A stretch of DNA of 64,000 nt from Sclerotiophoma versabilis (lineage: Eukaryota > Ascomycota > Dothideomycetes > Pleosporales > Didymellaceae): positions 124,001 to 188,000 of the forward strand of contig JAAROD010000026.1 in NCBI GenBank assembly GCA_012274445.1. The letters run 5' to 3'. The notes beneath the pieces are model-generated. The model searched no databases. It had not been told where the DNA came from and worked only from the letters and a program-made list of their open reading frames with translations. A program made the position numbers and the translations under genes. This document shows positions 51,159 through 61,039 of the stretch, piece after piece (the first letter of the stretch is position 1; each line of letters opens with the position of its first letter).

Positions 51159-52428
51159 GTTTTATCTGCTAGAACATCTGTAGGACGGTAATGCGAATTC
51201 ATCAAAATCCAAGTGAGCAGATAAAACTGCCTACCAGGATCTATGACAATGATCTATGGGCCCGCTCAAATCAACTGCTATACTCTGCTTAGAACAACAG
51301 ACATCTATCATCTGACTTGCTCCGATAGTCAGTCTTTCAAGACGTGCCAAACATTCTTGTTGCTGGCAATGCAGTACATCCAACTTCAGAGCTTTGCCCC
51401 CTCTGTATCCGCATCCAAAATCCCTCTTTGCGCGATCACGTCAAGCACGGATCCCCAGAATAGGTACGAAATCGCTCAGTGTGTGAACAGAAATCAAGAC
51501 CATCTCAATCTTACCAATGCCAGTAAAGGGGCCGAGATCTCCATCCCCCAGCTTCTTCGCTGTTTGCTCAACCAGCTCAAAGGAAGTGGACGGGCTGGTT
51601 CGTAAGGGGATCTAATAATTAGCAAGGACGCTCTAAATGGCTGGTTTTTTGGCACGTCGTAGGAACATTCTGGATGATCGATAAAATATGGCGTATTTCA
51701 TGCTACTCGATATAATGTACCAGTCAATTCGCGACGAAGGTTTGGCTGATGTGGCACTATGCCGAGTTCTCCATGGGCGATTAGTGAGTCGTCGGTACAA
51801 GCATTGAAGGAGGCGACCCCGCACTCTGCGATGAGGAGGTTGTAAGTGGTGAGATGTCCGAAACTTCACCACGGCACTCCGCTGGCTGTGTGGGGTTGTG
51901 TATGTTGATTGTAGCGTGTGGGAATATAGCGAGCATAGTAAAGAGCTCTACTCTTACGATACTCACTTATATCACCACACTGTACCTGTCTTGTCTTTTG
52001 CATGATTGACGTATCCAGTCATGTATGATTCAAGTACCACACGGAAACGCGTTGCTGCTTCTATGGTTTATTAGTTACGATGATAGGCGCTTCTGGACGG
52101 TTTTAGATCTATTAGGTGTGAAAGCTTTGGAGTTTACGCGCTGATAGTGCTCCTGCAGGAAGGGATCACTAGTTGTTTGAACTCGTATACAGTCGAGTGC
52201 TTCTCAACCCTTTACTCTCCTATTTTCGCTCCTACCTCAATGCTCCTATTACAAGTAATCTCAAAACAGAGAGTAGTCTGAGGTATCTACTGTTGATTAT
52301 GTACCTAGTGATATTCTTCTGCTGCTACCCCTGTACCTACAATTATCTGGCTGTGATTAAGACCTCGACACTGGCATAAGGGGCCAGTGCGGCAAACATT
52401 TCGCAACCCGACATAATGACCAATCTAA
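51159..52428. other. Intergenic region
   Basis: 1.3 kb. ORF 51243-51605 (plus) and short minus-strand ORFs show no domain. TCACGTCA occurs at 51436-51443. Confidence 0.45.
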
Positions 52429-53493
52429 TTACCACTTCCATGTCCGCGTATCGATGGCTTCTACTTTCCCTGGCTCCACCACCGTCCCATTAACCGGCGC
52501 ATCCAGGCCACCCGCCGTACTCACATATAGCACGTGCTTATCCCTAGCCGTACGCCCAAACACCGCGCCTGTTCCGCCAGCAACCGTCAGCTGATCTTTG
52601 GCCCCGGCTACCACTTCATGCCTGCGACCTCTCGGCGACACGGCAATAACCGTATTCTCATCGTTGGTAACAACCCACAGCGCTCCATCTCTGGCAATCT
52701 CAAAGTCGTCGAGGAAAGTAGTCAGAGAATTCAGATCTGCGTACAATTCCACCTGAGCCCTGCCGTTTTGCGCAATATACCCGTCTTTCGTGATGGGTAC
52801 GCGGTATACATTGACGAGATTCGTGTTGCTGAAGTACAAATATCCATTTCTGATTTTCACGCCGTTGATGCCGAAGCCAACTGTTTTGTTGAAGCGCTGC
52901 GCGTTGGGTTTGAATTCCGGTCTATCGGCGATGATCTCGTGCTTTCCGGTCTTTGTGTCTAGTCTGAATAGGAGTCCGAATTGGCTGTCTGCGATGAGGA
53001 CGATGTTCGGGGCGTGGGGGAGTGCAACAACGCCGTTTAGGAACATGGCGTCTGGGATGTCCGCAATTTTGCTGGTGTGTACTGCGCTCTGCGAGAACTG
53101 GACTTTCCATGATGAGAAGGTGCCGGCGTATCCTGTTGCATTTGCTGTTGCGTTTCCGCCAACGATGACGAAGGTGTCTGGCTGGGTTTCGGTAATGCCG
53201 AGGATGTTGGTGATGGATGTGAATTCGTACACAGCTTCCAATTCTGCGTTTCCTGAAGTTGGGTTCCGGACTGTGTATAGAACAGGTGCTGGAGCGAATT
53301 GTGTGACGAGGAGGTCGCCATTTCCTCGCACTGCGATGTTCTCGAGCCAGGTCGGACTTCCAGGTAGTTGTGCGACGGTGTATGCCGGGAGATGGAGTCC
53401 GACTTGTGGCTTGGGATGACTTTCAGCGGGCGCGGGAGCGCAGAGCGCTGTGGATAAAAGGGAAGTCAGGATGATTTGGAGTTTTAAAGACAT
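52429..53493 (-). CDS. Secreted SMP-30/gluconolactonase-like beta-propeller protein
   Basis: Single exon; ATG at 53493 chosen because it begins a clean signal peptide (MSLKLQIILTSLLSTALCAP); the ORF extends 12 codons upstream without a better ATG. 354 aa. Six-bladed propeller features: LPGSPTWLENIAVRGNGDLL (first blade), ITNILGITETQPDTF, PNIVLIADSQFGLLFRLD, FGINGVKIRNGYLYFSNTN (the conserved G-NG...YF-N blade), LDDFEIARDGALWVV, and a final STAGG blade. Several N-glycosylation sites (NAT, NKT, NGT). Related fungal proteins occur both in metabolic and in biosynthetic clusters, with hydrolase or unknown activity. No enzyme role can be assigned from sequence alone. Confidence 0.85.
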   Translation of the reverse strand: MSLKLQIILTSLLSTALCAPAPAESHPKPQVGLHLPAYTVAQLPGSPTWLENIAVRGNGDLLVTQFAPAPVLYTVRNPTSGNAELEAVYEFTSITNILGITETQPDTFVIVGGNATANATGYAGTFSSWKVQFSQSAVHTSKIADIPDAMFLNGVVALPHAPNIVLIADSQFGLLFRLDTKTGKHEIIADRPEFKPNAQRFNKTVGFGINGVKIRNGYLYFSNTNLVNVYRVPITKDGYIAQNGRAQVELYADLNSLTTFLDDFEIARDGALWVVTNDENTVIAVSPRGRRHEVVAGAKDQLTVAGGTGAVFGRTARDKHVLYVSTAGGLDAPVNGTVVEPGKVEAIDTRTWKW

Positions 53494-54685
53494 GGCTGGC
53501 AGGTCGATGAGGAACTCCGATTCAAGCAAGGTCGAAACGTATCTTTATTGAACGACATTAATATTGTATTTATATCGGCAGAAATTCACATATCATAGCA
53601 TCATTGGAGAGATGGTTATCGCTTCAACATCCACAATAGCGGGTGATTTGCGCTATACCAGTGTGTAATGGTATGTCAGCATCCTCATCTCCACTAACCT
53701 AACTATTTTATTGAAACCACCAATAGACAAGCACTTATGAAGGTCTCCCCCGTATTAGCTGTCTTTACTAATCTCTATTAGTTGTTAACGGTCACAAGTG
53801 TGCACTTCATTGGACGCCGCATGTTCTAACTGAAAAGGGCCAGTGTTAAGGGTCCGCCTAAAGAATCATGGGCTTCGGCGGATTCTAAGTAGTTCATCGC
53901 ACGCTGCGTAATTCGGTGCGCAGAAGCGTGAAAGATAGAGAGTGCATTGTGCGCGTGTACTGCGGGAAGCGGAGGAGCAGGGAAGAAAGGATGCGCCCGC
54001 GGTGTGTTACTGGGTGGCACGGATAGATGCGAATGATAGCGTGGTCTTGCTTCGTCTGCAGATGGTCTGGGTGGGTACAACGAAGCTGGCAGGGGGATGC
54101 GGGAGGAACACAGGCGCATGGTGGCTGTTGAGGCGTTCGATATGGTGGGTGAGGACGGCGGAGTGTGTGGGATATGGACGTGTGGATGCTGGACTTTGAC
54201 TGTGTGTAGTTGATTAGTATGGAGAAGTGGGTATGCAACAAGCTGATGATGGATTCTGGCGCAACGACCTGCATTGCCCGCGTCCATGGGCGCACAACTA
54301 TGCGACCGAGGATTGGAGGCTGTGGGAGGTCTTCTTTAAGGCGCTCCTAGACGAGAGTACGAGACTACCGGTCCCTGTGGGCAGCAGCATGGGTGGAGGA
54401 TGTTAGGAGCGGACAAGAATGACCCAATGCCATGGCAGAGTCTACATAGCGAGCAGGCAAATAATTCCGTTACTCTTTCACTGTGAACATAAATAAGGAG
54501 CACAGACCTTTGCATGAACTTGTACTGGAAGGCAAAGAAGAGGTAGAAACAGCATCTTTTGAACATAACGGAAAGGTATATACACCTTGGTAATTCCAAC
54601 AAACACCAGGTATACATGAAGGTATCATAACACCACGCCTCTGGTCTGCCACGTCCGCCTGTGGCTGTGCATAATGTCTCATGTC
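53494..54685. other. Intergenic region
   Basis: 1.2 kb. Overlapping ORFs on both strands (for example 53826-54287 minus, 53942-54199 plus) look random. No gene recognised. Confidence 0.45.
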
Positions 54686-55414
54686 TCATATCGCCTCCCT
54701 GAACACGCTCCTCCGGCTCTCTGTGGGGCTGTTGTCGGCGCTGTTGACGCTCCCCGCCTTCTTGTGTGTCTTGATGTGCGGGAGCTGGGGCATGTGGGCG
54801 GTGGCGCCGCCGTGGTAGGTCGTGTCCTCGCCGTAGTTCAGCGGGCGCGGGCTGACACCGCGCAGGCTCGTGGCGTTCTCGTCTCCGAAGGGATCGTTGC
54901 GCGGGGTGCTGGCGTCGAGGTGGTCGTCGTAGCTGTCGCGCGTGCGGCTGCGCCCGCGGTCTTGGTGGGGCTGGGGCGCGTAGTTGGTGGGAGCGTAGGG
55001 GTTTGCGCCGCGCGGGGGCTCATGCAGGCCGAGCTCCTGCTCCTCGTAGTAGGCCTCGTCGCCGACTCGCGCTGACCATGCCTCGTCGGGGTCCAGGCGG
55101 CTGCCAGCACCGCGGCCCCGTTGCGCGCCGCCAGCCGCCGTGTAGTCGCCCTCGTAGGCGCCGGCGGCAGAGCGGTTGTTCCGGTTCTTGAACTTGCGCA
55201 GCTGGCTGTCGATGAAGCCCTTGATGCCCGTCGGCGCGGGGCCGGGGAAGTTGGACGCGCCGCCGCGGGACGCTTTGAAGGCGGCGATGGGGTTCATGGA
55301 CGGCGGAGGGAGCCCGTTCTTGTTGGCGTTCCAGCGGGCGTAGAAGTACCAGCCGAAGTAGGCGCCGGAGACGAGCAGGAGCAGGATGATCAGGAAGACC
55401 CAGCCGCCGTTCAT
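54686..55414 (-). CDS. Small single-pass membrane protein, function unknown
   Basis: ATG at 55414 chosen: it begins MNGGWVFLIILLLLVSGAYF, a strong N-terminal membrane helix, whereas the 86 codons further upstream are low-complexity His-Pro repeats typical of a 5' UTR microsatellite. 242 aa. After the helix comes a basic/proline-rich stretch (LPPPSMNPIAAFKASRGGAS, FIDSQLRKFKNRN), then a disordered, acidic and Tyr-rich tail with many charged residues (DPDEAWSARVGDEAYYEEQE). Such proteins are conserved in Pleosporales-like fungi as hypotheticals; I do not know a function. High GC in the coding strand creates long false ORFs on the opposite strand. Confidence 0.75.
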   Translation of the reverse strand: MNGGWVFLIILLLLVSGAYFGWYFYARWNANKNGLPPPSMNPIAAFKASRGGASNFPGPAPTGIKGFIDSQLRKFKNRNNRSAAGAYEGDYTAAGGAQRGRGAGSRLDPDEAWSARVGDEAYYEEQELGLHEPPRGANPYAPTNYAPQPHQDRGRSRTRDSYDDHLDASTPRNDPFGDENATSLRGVSPRPLNYGEDTTYHGGATAHMPQLPHIKTHKKAGSVNSADNSPTESRRSVFREAI

Positions 55415-55432
55415 TGTGTCGGTTTCGAGAGG

Positions 55433-55475
55433 GTGAGGGTGAGGGTGTGGGTGTGGGTGTGGGTGTGGGTGAGGT
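55433..55475. repeat. GGGTGA/GGGTGT microsatellite
   Basis: Tandem GGGTGAG and GGGTGTG hexamers in the 5' leader of the small membrane-protein gene. Confidence 0.8.
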
Positions 55476-56166
55476 TGGGCGTGCGCATGCGCGAGGCTGC
55501 CTGTTAGGCGCGGACGGGTGAGCCTGATACGGTCGTCGGTGCTACGCTCGGCGCGGGTGGGAACCGAAGAACAGCACTGCAGCAGACGGTCTGCAGGAAA
55601 AGCCGGGGACAATGCAACAGAGCGCGGCCTGAATTGGGTGTCGCTGGTGAGCGGCTGACGGGAGAGCTTCAAACCGCCAAGCGCGCGCAGATGACGTAAC
55701 CCAGCCTGTCACAAGCAAGCTGCTGCGCCTGGCTGGAACAAGCAATCCCCTCGTGTTGGGAGCTGGTTGTGAGCGCCCCAGGAGCTGAGCTTCAGAATGG
55801 AAACCGCAGTCTTCCACGGCCTGTCGCATGTCTTTGTCTCTGCCCGCCGCCCGCCTCCACGCCTCCACGCCTCCACTGTGCTTCCTTCCTCGAACATGAC
55901 GTACCTGGTTAGCGCGGTGAACAAGTGGATCCCCGTCGTGACTGCAGGAGCGACACTGCCACTTGTCGCGACTCACCATGGCGGCCATAATCTCACTCTC
56001 CTACAGAGCTGCCCAGCGCCCATATCTTGGAGATTGACTTGTTGGATCTGGAGTAACCAGCACTGACCCCACCTTCCAGCTTTTTTGACAACATTCTGGT
56101 ATGTGTGGAGTGGTCGATGCATGACCACCCAGCCCCTCACTGACTGAGAAAGTACTCGTCTTCACC
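55476..56166. promoter_or_regulatory. Divergent promoter region, membrane protein / lipid kinase
   Basis: About 0.7 kb between divergent starts at 55414 and 56167. No domain-bearing ORF; presumed shared promoter. Confidence 0.4.
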
Positions 56167-57435
56167 ATGGCTGAGCCGCAGAGCGACGAGAAGGTAGTCA
56201 GTAAAGGCGAAGAGTCCACCAACTACTTGACAGTTACCCTGCCTGGCCCAGACGGGTCGGCCGCCGTCGATGTCGTCTTGGAACTTGATCAAGACGCAAC
56301 AAAACACCCACGGCTGGCTAAGATCACCAAATCCTCAACTGAGAAAACTGGAGATCTGTCTCCAGATCGCGAAACACATGTCATTCTGTCGGTGGGCTCA
56401 GGGCACCAGAAGGCTACTGTGTTCTACGACAAATGCCTAGCTCCACTACTAGCCGCTGTGTACCCCAATGACCACCAAAACTTCCATGTGCACACTACCA
56501 CGTCAGCAACAAGTATACTCGAGCTCGCCGATCGCGTATTCTTTCCGAAAGCGAACGCAGGTACAGCTCTACGGATTATCGTTCTCTCAGGTGACGGTGG
56601 TATCATTGATCTCGTCAACGGCCTCTCATCCCATTCTACACCACCGTCTTACATCGCACCACAACTTGTTCTGCTACCCTTGGGAACTGCGAATGCGCTC
56701 TACCACTCCATCAACGCTGGAAAGACGAACACCTGGGGCATTAACGCGCTCTTGTCATCACAGTCGCCGCCCTTGCCCATCTTCACGGCATCCTTCTCAC
56801 CCGGCGCACGTCTTCTCATCGACGAAGCGCGCAGCGAACAAGAGCTTGCTACAGATCCCTCATCTGGTCGACCAACCCTGCATGGTGCGGTGGTGTGCAG
56901 CTGGGGCATGCACGCTTCGCTCGTCGCCGACAGCGACACTGCCGAGTACCGCAAATTCGGCGTAGAGCGCTTCAAGATGGCTGCTAAGGAAGCCCTGTAT
57001 CCCTCTGACGGGTCGGCGCCACACGCGTACAAGGCGAAGGTGTCTGTGCTGAGGGGTGACGACTGGACGGCGCTGAAGGAGGAAGAGCATCTGTACACGC
57101 TTGCAACCATGGTGTCAAATCTCGAAGAACCATTCTGCATATCTCCACACTCGAAACCGCTGGACGGGAGCATTCACCTCGTGCACTTCGGCCCCACGAG
57201 CGGAGACGAGGCCATGCGCTTGATGACACTGGCGTACCAGGGTGGTAAGCATGTCGAGGAGTCAGCCATACGGTACGAAACCATCGATGGTTTGCGTATC
57301 GAGTTTCAAGGCAGGGAGGAAGAAGGGCGCTGGCGACGAATCTGCGTCGATGGCAAGATTGTGAGAGTAGAGAAAGATGGGTGGGTAGAGCTGCGCAAGG
57401 ACACAAGGAGAGTATTGGACATTGTCGTAGCCTAA
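56167..57435 (+). CDS. Diacylglycerol kinase / sphingoid base kinase catalytic-domain protein
   Basis: Single exon, 422 aa. The DAGK-type fold is shown by THVILSVGSGHQKATVFYD (start of the domain; the usual NP.SG.. is altered), IIVLSGDGGIIDLVNGL (the nucleotide-binding GGDG block, here SGDGG), LPLGTANALYHS (the PLGTGN block) and a C-terminal beta-sandwich ending DGKIVRVEKDGWVELR. Family members phosphorylate diacylglycerol, ceramide or sphingoid bases with ATP. The first Gly of GGDGT is Ser and the Thr is Gly, and the protein is shorter than yeast LCB4, so activity may differ. It is a house-keeping-like gene in a stretch without transposons. Confidence 0.82.
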   Translation: MAEPQSDEKVVSKGEESTNYLTVTLPGPDGSAAVDVVLELDQDATKHPRLAKITKSSTEKTGDLSPDRETHVILSVGSGHQKATVFYDKCLAPLLAAVYPNDHQNFHVHTTTSATSILELADRVFFPKANAGTALRIIVLSGDGGIIDLVNGLSSHSTPPSYIAPQLVLLPLGTANALYHSINAGKTNTWGINALLSSQSPPLPIFTASFSPGARLLIDEARSEQELATDPSSGRPTLHGAVVCSWGMHASLVADSDTAEYRKFGVERFKMAAKEALYPSDGSAPHAYKAKVSVLRGDDWTALKEEEHLYTLATMVSNLEEPFCISPHSKPLDGSIHLVHFGPTSGDEAMRLMTLAYQGGKHVEESAIRYETIDGLRIEFQGREEEGRWRRICVDGKIVRVEKDGWVELRKDTRRVLDIVVA

Positions 57436-57940
57436 GATCATCCGAGATAGGAATCTACATACCCTCACGAAGCATACAAAAGCGCTTCAGTCAACCCTTT
57501 GCGACTTGTGATCCCACTCAATCACTCACTCCGCGGCCTACGCCGCTCCTGCAAACGCGCCAACTAAGGAACGAACGCCACTACAAGGACAACAATCTCA
57601 CATCTACAAAGACTAAATCAGATTCAGGTACCTAGCCACAACACCGCAAACAAGCCCCAACCACTCCGCCTGTCGTATACAATCCCACCTTCGCATGAAG
57701 AACATTTACATTGAAGAACATTTACATTGAAGAACATTTACATTGAAGAACATGATATAACCGGGACCCCATCCGAACATACATTCAAGAATCGCTTGGT
57801 GCTTGGATCAACGCTAAGAATACCATCTCTTTCACCCCGTAAGCTTCTTCAGAGGTGTATAGTAGCATGTACGTAAGATCAATATCTATCTCCATTGTAC
57901 GTTTGAGCTTGATTTGAAAACTCCGCGCTATAAATAAATA
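57436..57940. other. Intergenic region with tandem repeat
   Basis: About 0.5 kb downstream of the lipid-kinase gene. The only structure is the 16-bp tandem repeat at 57697-57753. Confidence 0.6.
57697..57753. repeat. 16-bp tandem repeat
   Basis: GAAGAACATTTACATT repeated three times without mismatch, then a 9-base partial copy. Confidence 0.95.
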
Positions 57941-57960
57941 GGCCACAACTTATTGTGGCC
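57941..57960. terminator. Perfect hairpin GGCCACAA-CTTA-TTGTGGCC
   Basis: Eight-base perfect arms with a 4-base loop, between the tandem repeat and the HET pseudogene. Could fold in a transcript end; role unknown. Confidence 0.35.
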
Positions 57961-57964
57961 TTGC

Positions 57965-58785
57965 CTTCATCAATATCGGCCTTCTATCTCTCAAGTCCGC
58001 TTCCACCTTCACAATATTCTGGTGCTATCGCTGCAATTGTCAGGAATTAATTCTCATAGACTGCAGCCATCTTGGCGGCTTCGTTTTGCCAGTCCTTCCT
58101 ATCGTTCTGGACAATGGCCAAGCTGTCAATCTAGATGAATTTCTTCCCAACACGGAGAGTGATTTTGATTGCATCTTGCAATGTTTTTTAGCACAGAACT
58201 TGGAAAGATATCTGGTTCTTGTGTGTTTCCAAGGTTTCTAAGGTTTCCAAGGTTGTTTCCAACGGGCGTGGGCCATCTGGGTGTCCCCAGCAATGACTCA
58301 AGGTAGTGTACTCAGGCAACGGCTCGGACCATCCTCCAGTGTCTACCAGGCGTATGACCCCAGTTGATTCAAGTGCTTTCAAGTCGAGCAGGCGGCTCGG
58401 AAAACCTTGGACCTTAATGTTGAAGCACTTATCATGAGAATCAGCTCTTCCGTGAGCGCAATCTTCCAGCCAGTAATCGATGCTCTCGAATCGAGTGTCC
58501 AAGTCCATGATACATGACTGCCAATCGGGTCGCTTACAGTGTCGGTCCCAGTCTTCTGGTTGATCACTTTACATATTTTAGCACAGATAGTACCAAAGTA
58601 CAGATCATATACAATAGAGTTGTGAGAGAGACTTACGGCGAGTGAATAAGACCATCCAATGATTTACCACCTCCTCAGCTCTTTCACTATCGGCCGACTC
58701 TGCACTATATGCGGACTCTCCATCACCTGAAGGCTGATCTTTCAAGGAAAACATGTGGCCTTCACAAAAGTGACAGAGGCAAAAC
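57965..58785 (-). pseudogene. HET-domain protein, inactivated by in-frame stops
   Basis: Minus strand, one frame. A 5' exon (about 58785-58636) carries a Cys-rich FCLCHFCEGH start. The next exon reads DWDRHCKRPDWQSCIMDLDT, PSRLLDLKALESTGVIRLV and EYTTLSHCWGHPDGPRPL, the classic HET start. The domain continues past three stops in the same frame: TAA 58188-58190, TAG 58131-58133 (the W of the usual YIWIDSLCI) and TAA 58047-58049, giving KTLQDAIKITLRVGKKFI, IDSLAIVQNDRKDWQNEAAK and FLTIAAIA blocks. The C-terminal half is missing. HET proteins trigger heterokaryon incompatibility; this copy cannot make the domain. A short CTAAGG/CCAAGG repeat encodes LETLETLET. Confidence 0.8.
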
Positions 58786-59623
58786 GGAGTGATCGTGAAG
58801 GTTACAGCCTACAACAACACTCCTATATTCTTACCTGAACATGACTTTTCCTTATTCAATAGCTCACACCCTCCCTCGATTTCAATCCTTGGAATTCTAC
58901 TCGGCAAAGACGTCTTCTTCTCCAATGTGGATATGACTAAACCCAAGTCCATCAATCAACGAGTACACCCTTGGAAACAAGAACGATAGCCCTACAGCTT
59001 GTGTCCCATCATTGGGATCTAACGCTGCCGTTGATGTTAATTGCTCTTTAGTAGCTCCTTATAACAGTCGTTTGTTGCCGTTACCGCGACGCACATTTGA
59101 TGTTGTTGGAGTATGGTTGACTGCGACATCTGCGACTTTTGCTTCTGTTGGCCTCGGCCAATCATCACTCTGGCTTGCCGCCGCTAAGAGCTTTAACCGC
59201 CATCATCGCACAAAACCCCTGCCCCGGCAATGTTGCTGCCGTTGTATAGTTAAATGAGACTGTTGATCCTTTTTTTTTTTTTTTGCGTATAGCGCAATTC
59301 AATCATTACAAAGTTGTTTGAGGTACGTACTCGAATTCCAGGTAGTTATTGGTTGCAAAGGAAACGGAAAAGCTGGGATCAATGAGTATCATCTACGAAG
59401 TACGCCAAGCGCTGAACGGGTAATTCATACCGGTAGGAATAATCTTCCAACGATTTGGCGTGCCAGATCGAAGCATAGGGCCGAGCACGCCCCTCTACTG
59501 TGCCGCATCCTGATTGTTCAACGGCGGCTAGTTCTAGACATCGACGAGGCCGACTCTAATTAAAGTTGGACCAAATCCTCTCTATCTTGAGAATTCCAGT
59601 TAATCTCATCTGTGTGGACGAAT
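58786..59623. other. Intergenic region
   Basis: 0.8 kb with a T-homopolymer near 59270 and short ORFs. No gene recognised; the 3' part is the presumed promoter of the glycosyltransferase gene. Confidence 0.45.
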
Positions 59624-61039
59624 ATGTCCGTAGAGAGATCCTGGGTGAACTATCGGCGCAAAACACGTGCCGCATTCACCGCCGTATTTATTTGCTTCCT
59701 CTTCTTTTATTCGCGTCACAAGTCAAAAAACATATCAAGCCAGCACCGAAGCACACTCTTCTGTCCTCAGAGCCCCATCGCGACAGAAGTACTAGTGGTC
59801 CTCCGGACAGGCGCAACCCAAGTACTCGAAAAATTGCCGGTCCATCTCGATACTACGTTGCGCTGCATACCAAACTACGTTATCTATTCTGACTATGAGG
59901 AAGAGATTGCGGGGAGCCATATCTATGACGTTTTCGACGAGCTCAGTCTGGATCTCAAACATTCGGTGCCAGATTTCGAATTATACCATCGACTCCAGAC
60001 GAAGGGTCGAAATGATCTCACTATTAGCGGCAACGAACATGGTGGGAGTGGTCCGTCGGGTCTATTAGACAACCCAGGATGGAAGCTCGACAAGTTTAAA
60101 TTCATGCCCATGGTCGATAAAGCTCTCCGCCATAAGCCACAAGCGAAGTGGTTCGTCTTCATCGAGCTAGATACGTACCTGATGTGGAGTAATCTGCTAG
60201 ACTATCTGTCAAAATTCGATCCAGAGAAGCCGTATTACATCGGCAAGCAGATGTTCATCGGCGAGGTGCTGTTTGCTCATGGTGGTTCAGGGTTTGCCCT
60301 ATCGGTGCCTGCGATGAGGAGAGTAACGGCGCATTGGAGGGCTCATATACCTGAGTATGACCAGTACACCATTGGACAATGGGCTGGAGACATGGTCCTC
60401 GGAAAAGTGTTGAAAGACGTCCAAATACCACTGCTGTGGGCGTTTCCTCACTTCCAAGGCGATTCGGTATCAACGCTCGATCACAACATTACGAAAGTCG
60501 ACAGGCAACCTTGGTGCTATGCTGCTGTTACCTATCACCACATGCCCGAAGAAGAAATCCGATCGTTATGGAAATTTGAACAAGACTGGAAGCGTGCGCA
60601 TCCAAGAGATGTTCCCTTACGGCATGCTGATGTATTCGAAGACTACATCTATCCTCATCTGGGTAAGAAGAGAACAGATTGGGACAATTACTCGGTGAAT
60701 CCTGAGTTTAGTAAAAATGCCTTAAAGGACAGCGAGGCGCACACTTCTTTCGAAGCTTGCAGGTCAGCGTGCGAGGGCAATGCTGTGTGCCTGCAGTTTT
60801 CTTACCGTACTTCTATGTGTTTAGTCTCAAGTGAAGTACGCTTAGGTCGAAGGGCGACATCACAATGTTTGGAGTATTCCACTGCAGCTTCAAAATGTGA
60901 CAAGATGGAAGAAACAGCGACGGATATGGGGGAGGAAAGCATGGGTGCGGTACGTTCTGGTTGGATGGTGGATAGGTTAGCAAGGTACGTGAGTGTTATG
61001 GATCAGACTTGCAACGACCGTATGGGTTGGATTATCTAG
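59624..61039 (+). CDS. GT31/fringe-like glycosyltransferase, type II membrane protein
   Basis: Single exon; ATG at 59624 gives 471 aa. N-terminal cytosolic tail (RSWVNYRRKTR), one signal-anchor helix (AAFTAVFICFLFFYSRH), then a luminal domain: VLRTGATQVLEKLPVHL, VIYSDYEEEIAGSHIYDV, WFVFIELDTYLMWSNLLDYL with the metal-binding DxD-type ELDT, KPYYIGKQMFIGEVLFAHGGSGFALS, and the late WAGDMVLGKVLKD block. This is the fungal DUF604/fringe group. The C-terminal third has a Cys-rich PAN/apple-like segment (SFEACRSACEGNAVCLQFSY). Expected to act in the Golgi on glycoproteins or glycolipids with a nucleotide sugar; the donor is unknown. Confidence 0.88.
   Translation: MSVERSWVNYRRKTRAAFTAVFICFLFFYSRHKSKNISSQHRSTLFCPQSPIATEVLVVLRTGATQVLEKLPVHLDTTLRCIPNYVIYSDYEEEIAGSHIYDVFDELSLDLKHSVPDFELYHRLQTKGRNDLTISGNEHGGSGPSGLLDNPGWKLDKFKFMPMVDKALRHKPQAKWFVFIELDTYLMWSNLLDYLSKFDPEKPYYIGKQMFIGEVLFAHGGSGFALSVPAMRRVTAHWRAHIPEYDQYTIGQWAGDMVLGKVLKDVQIPLLWAFPHFQGDSVSTLDHNITKVDRQPWCYAAVTYHHMPEEEIRSLWKFEQDWKRAHPRDVPLRHADVFEDYIYPHLGKKRTDWDNYSVNPEFSKNALKDSEAHTSFEACRSACEGNAVCLQFSYRTSMCLVSSEVRLGRRATSQCLEYSTAASKCDKMEETATDMGEESMGAVRSGWMVDRLARYVSVMDQTCNDRMGWII

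Noticed and set aside
52790..53419. Plus-strand ORF of 209 codons
   Set aside because: Antisense to the conserved SMP-30-like gene; no recognisable protein features.
54674..55507. Plus-strand ORFs of 128-133 codons
   Set aside because: Products of high GC opposite the membrane-protein gene; Val/Ala/Arg-rich with no pattern.
55415..55672. 86-residue N-terminal extension of the small membrane protein with His-Pro repeats
   Set aside because: It starts without need before a clean membrane-anchor ATG and encodes a microsatellite; more likely 5' UTR.
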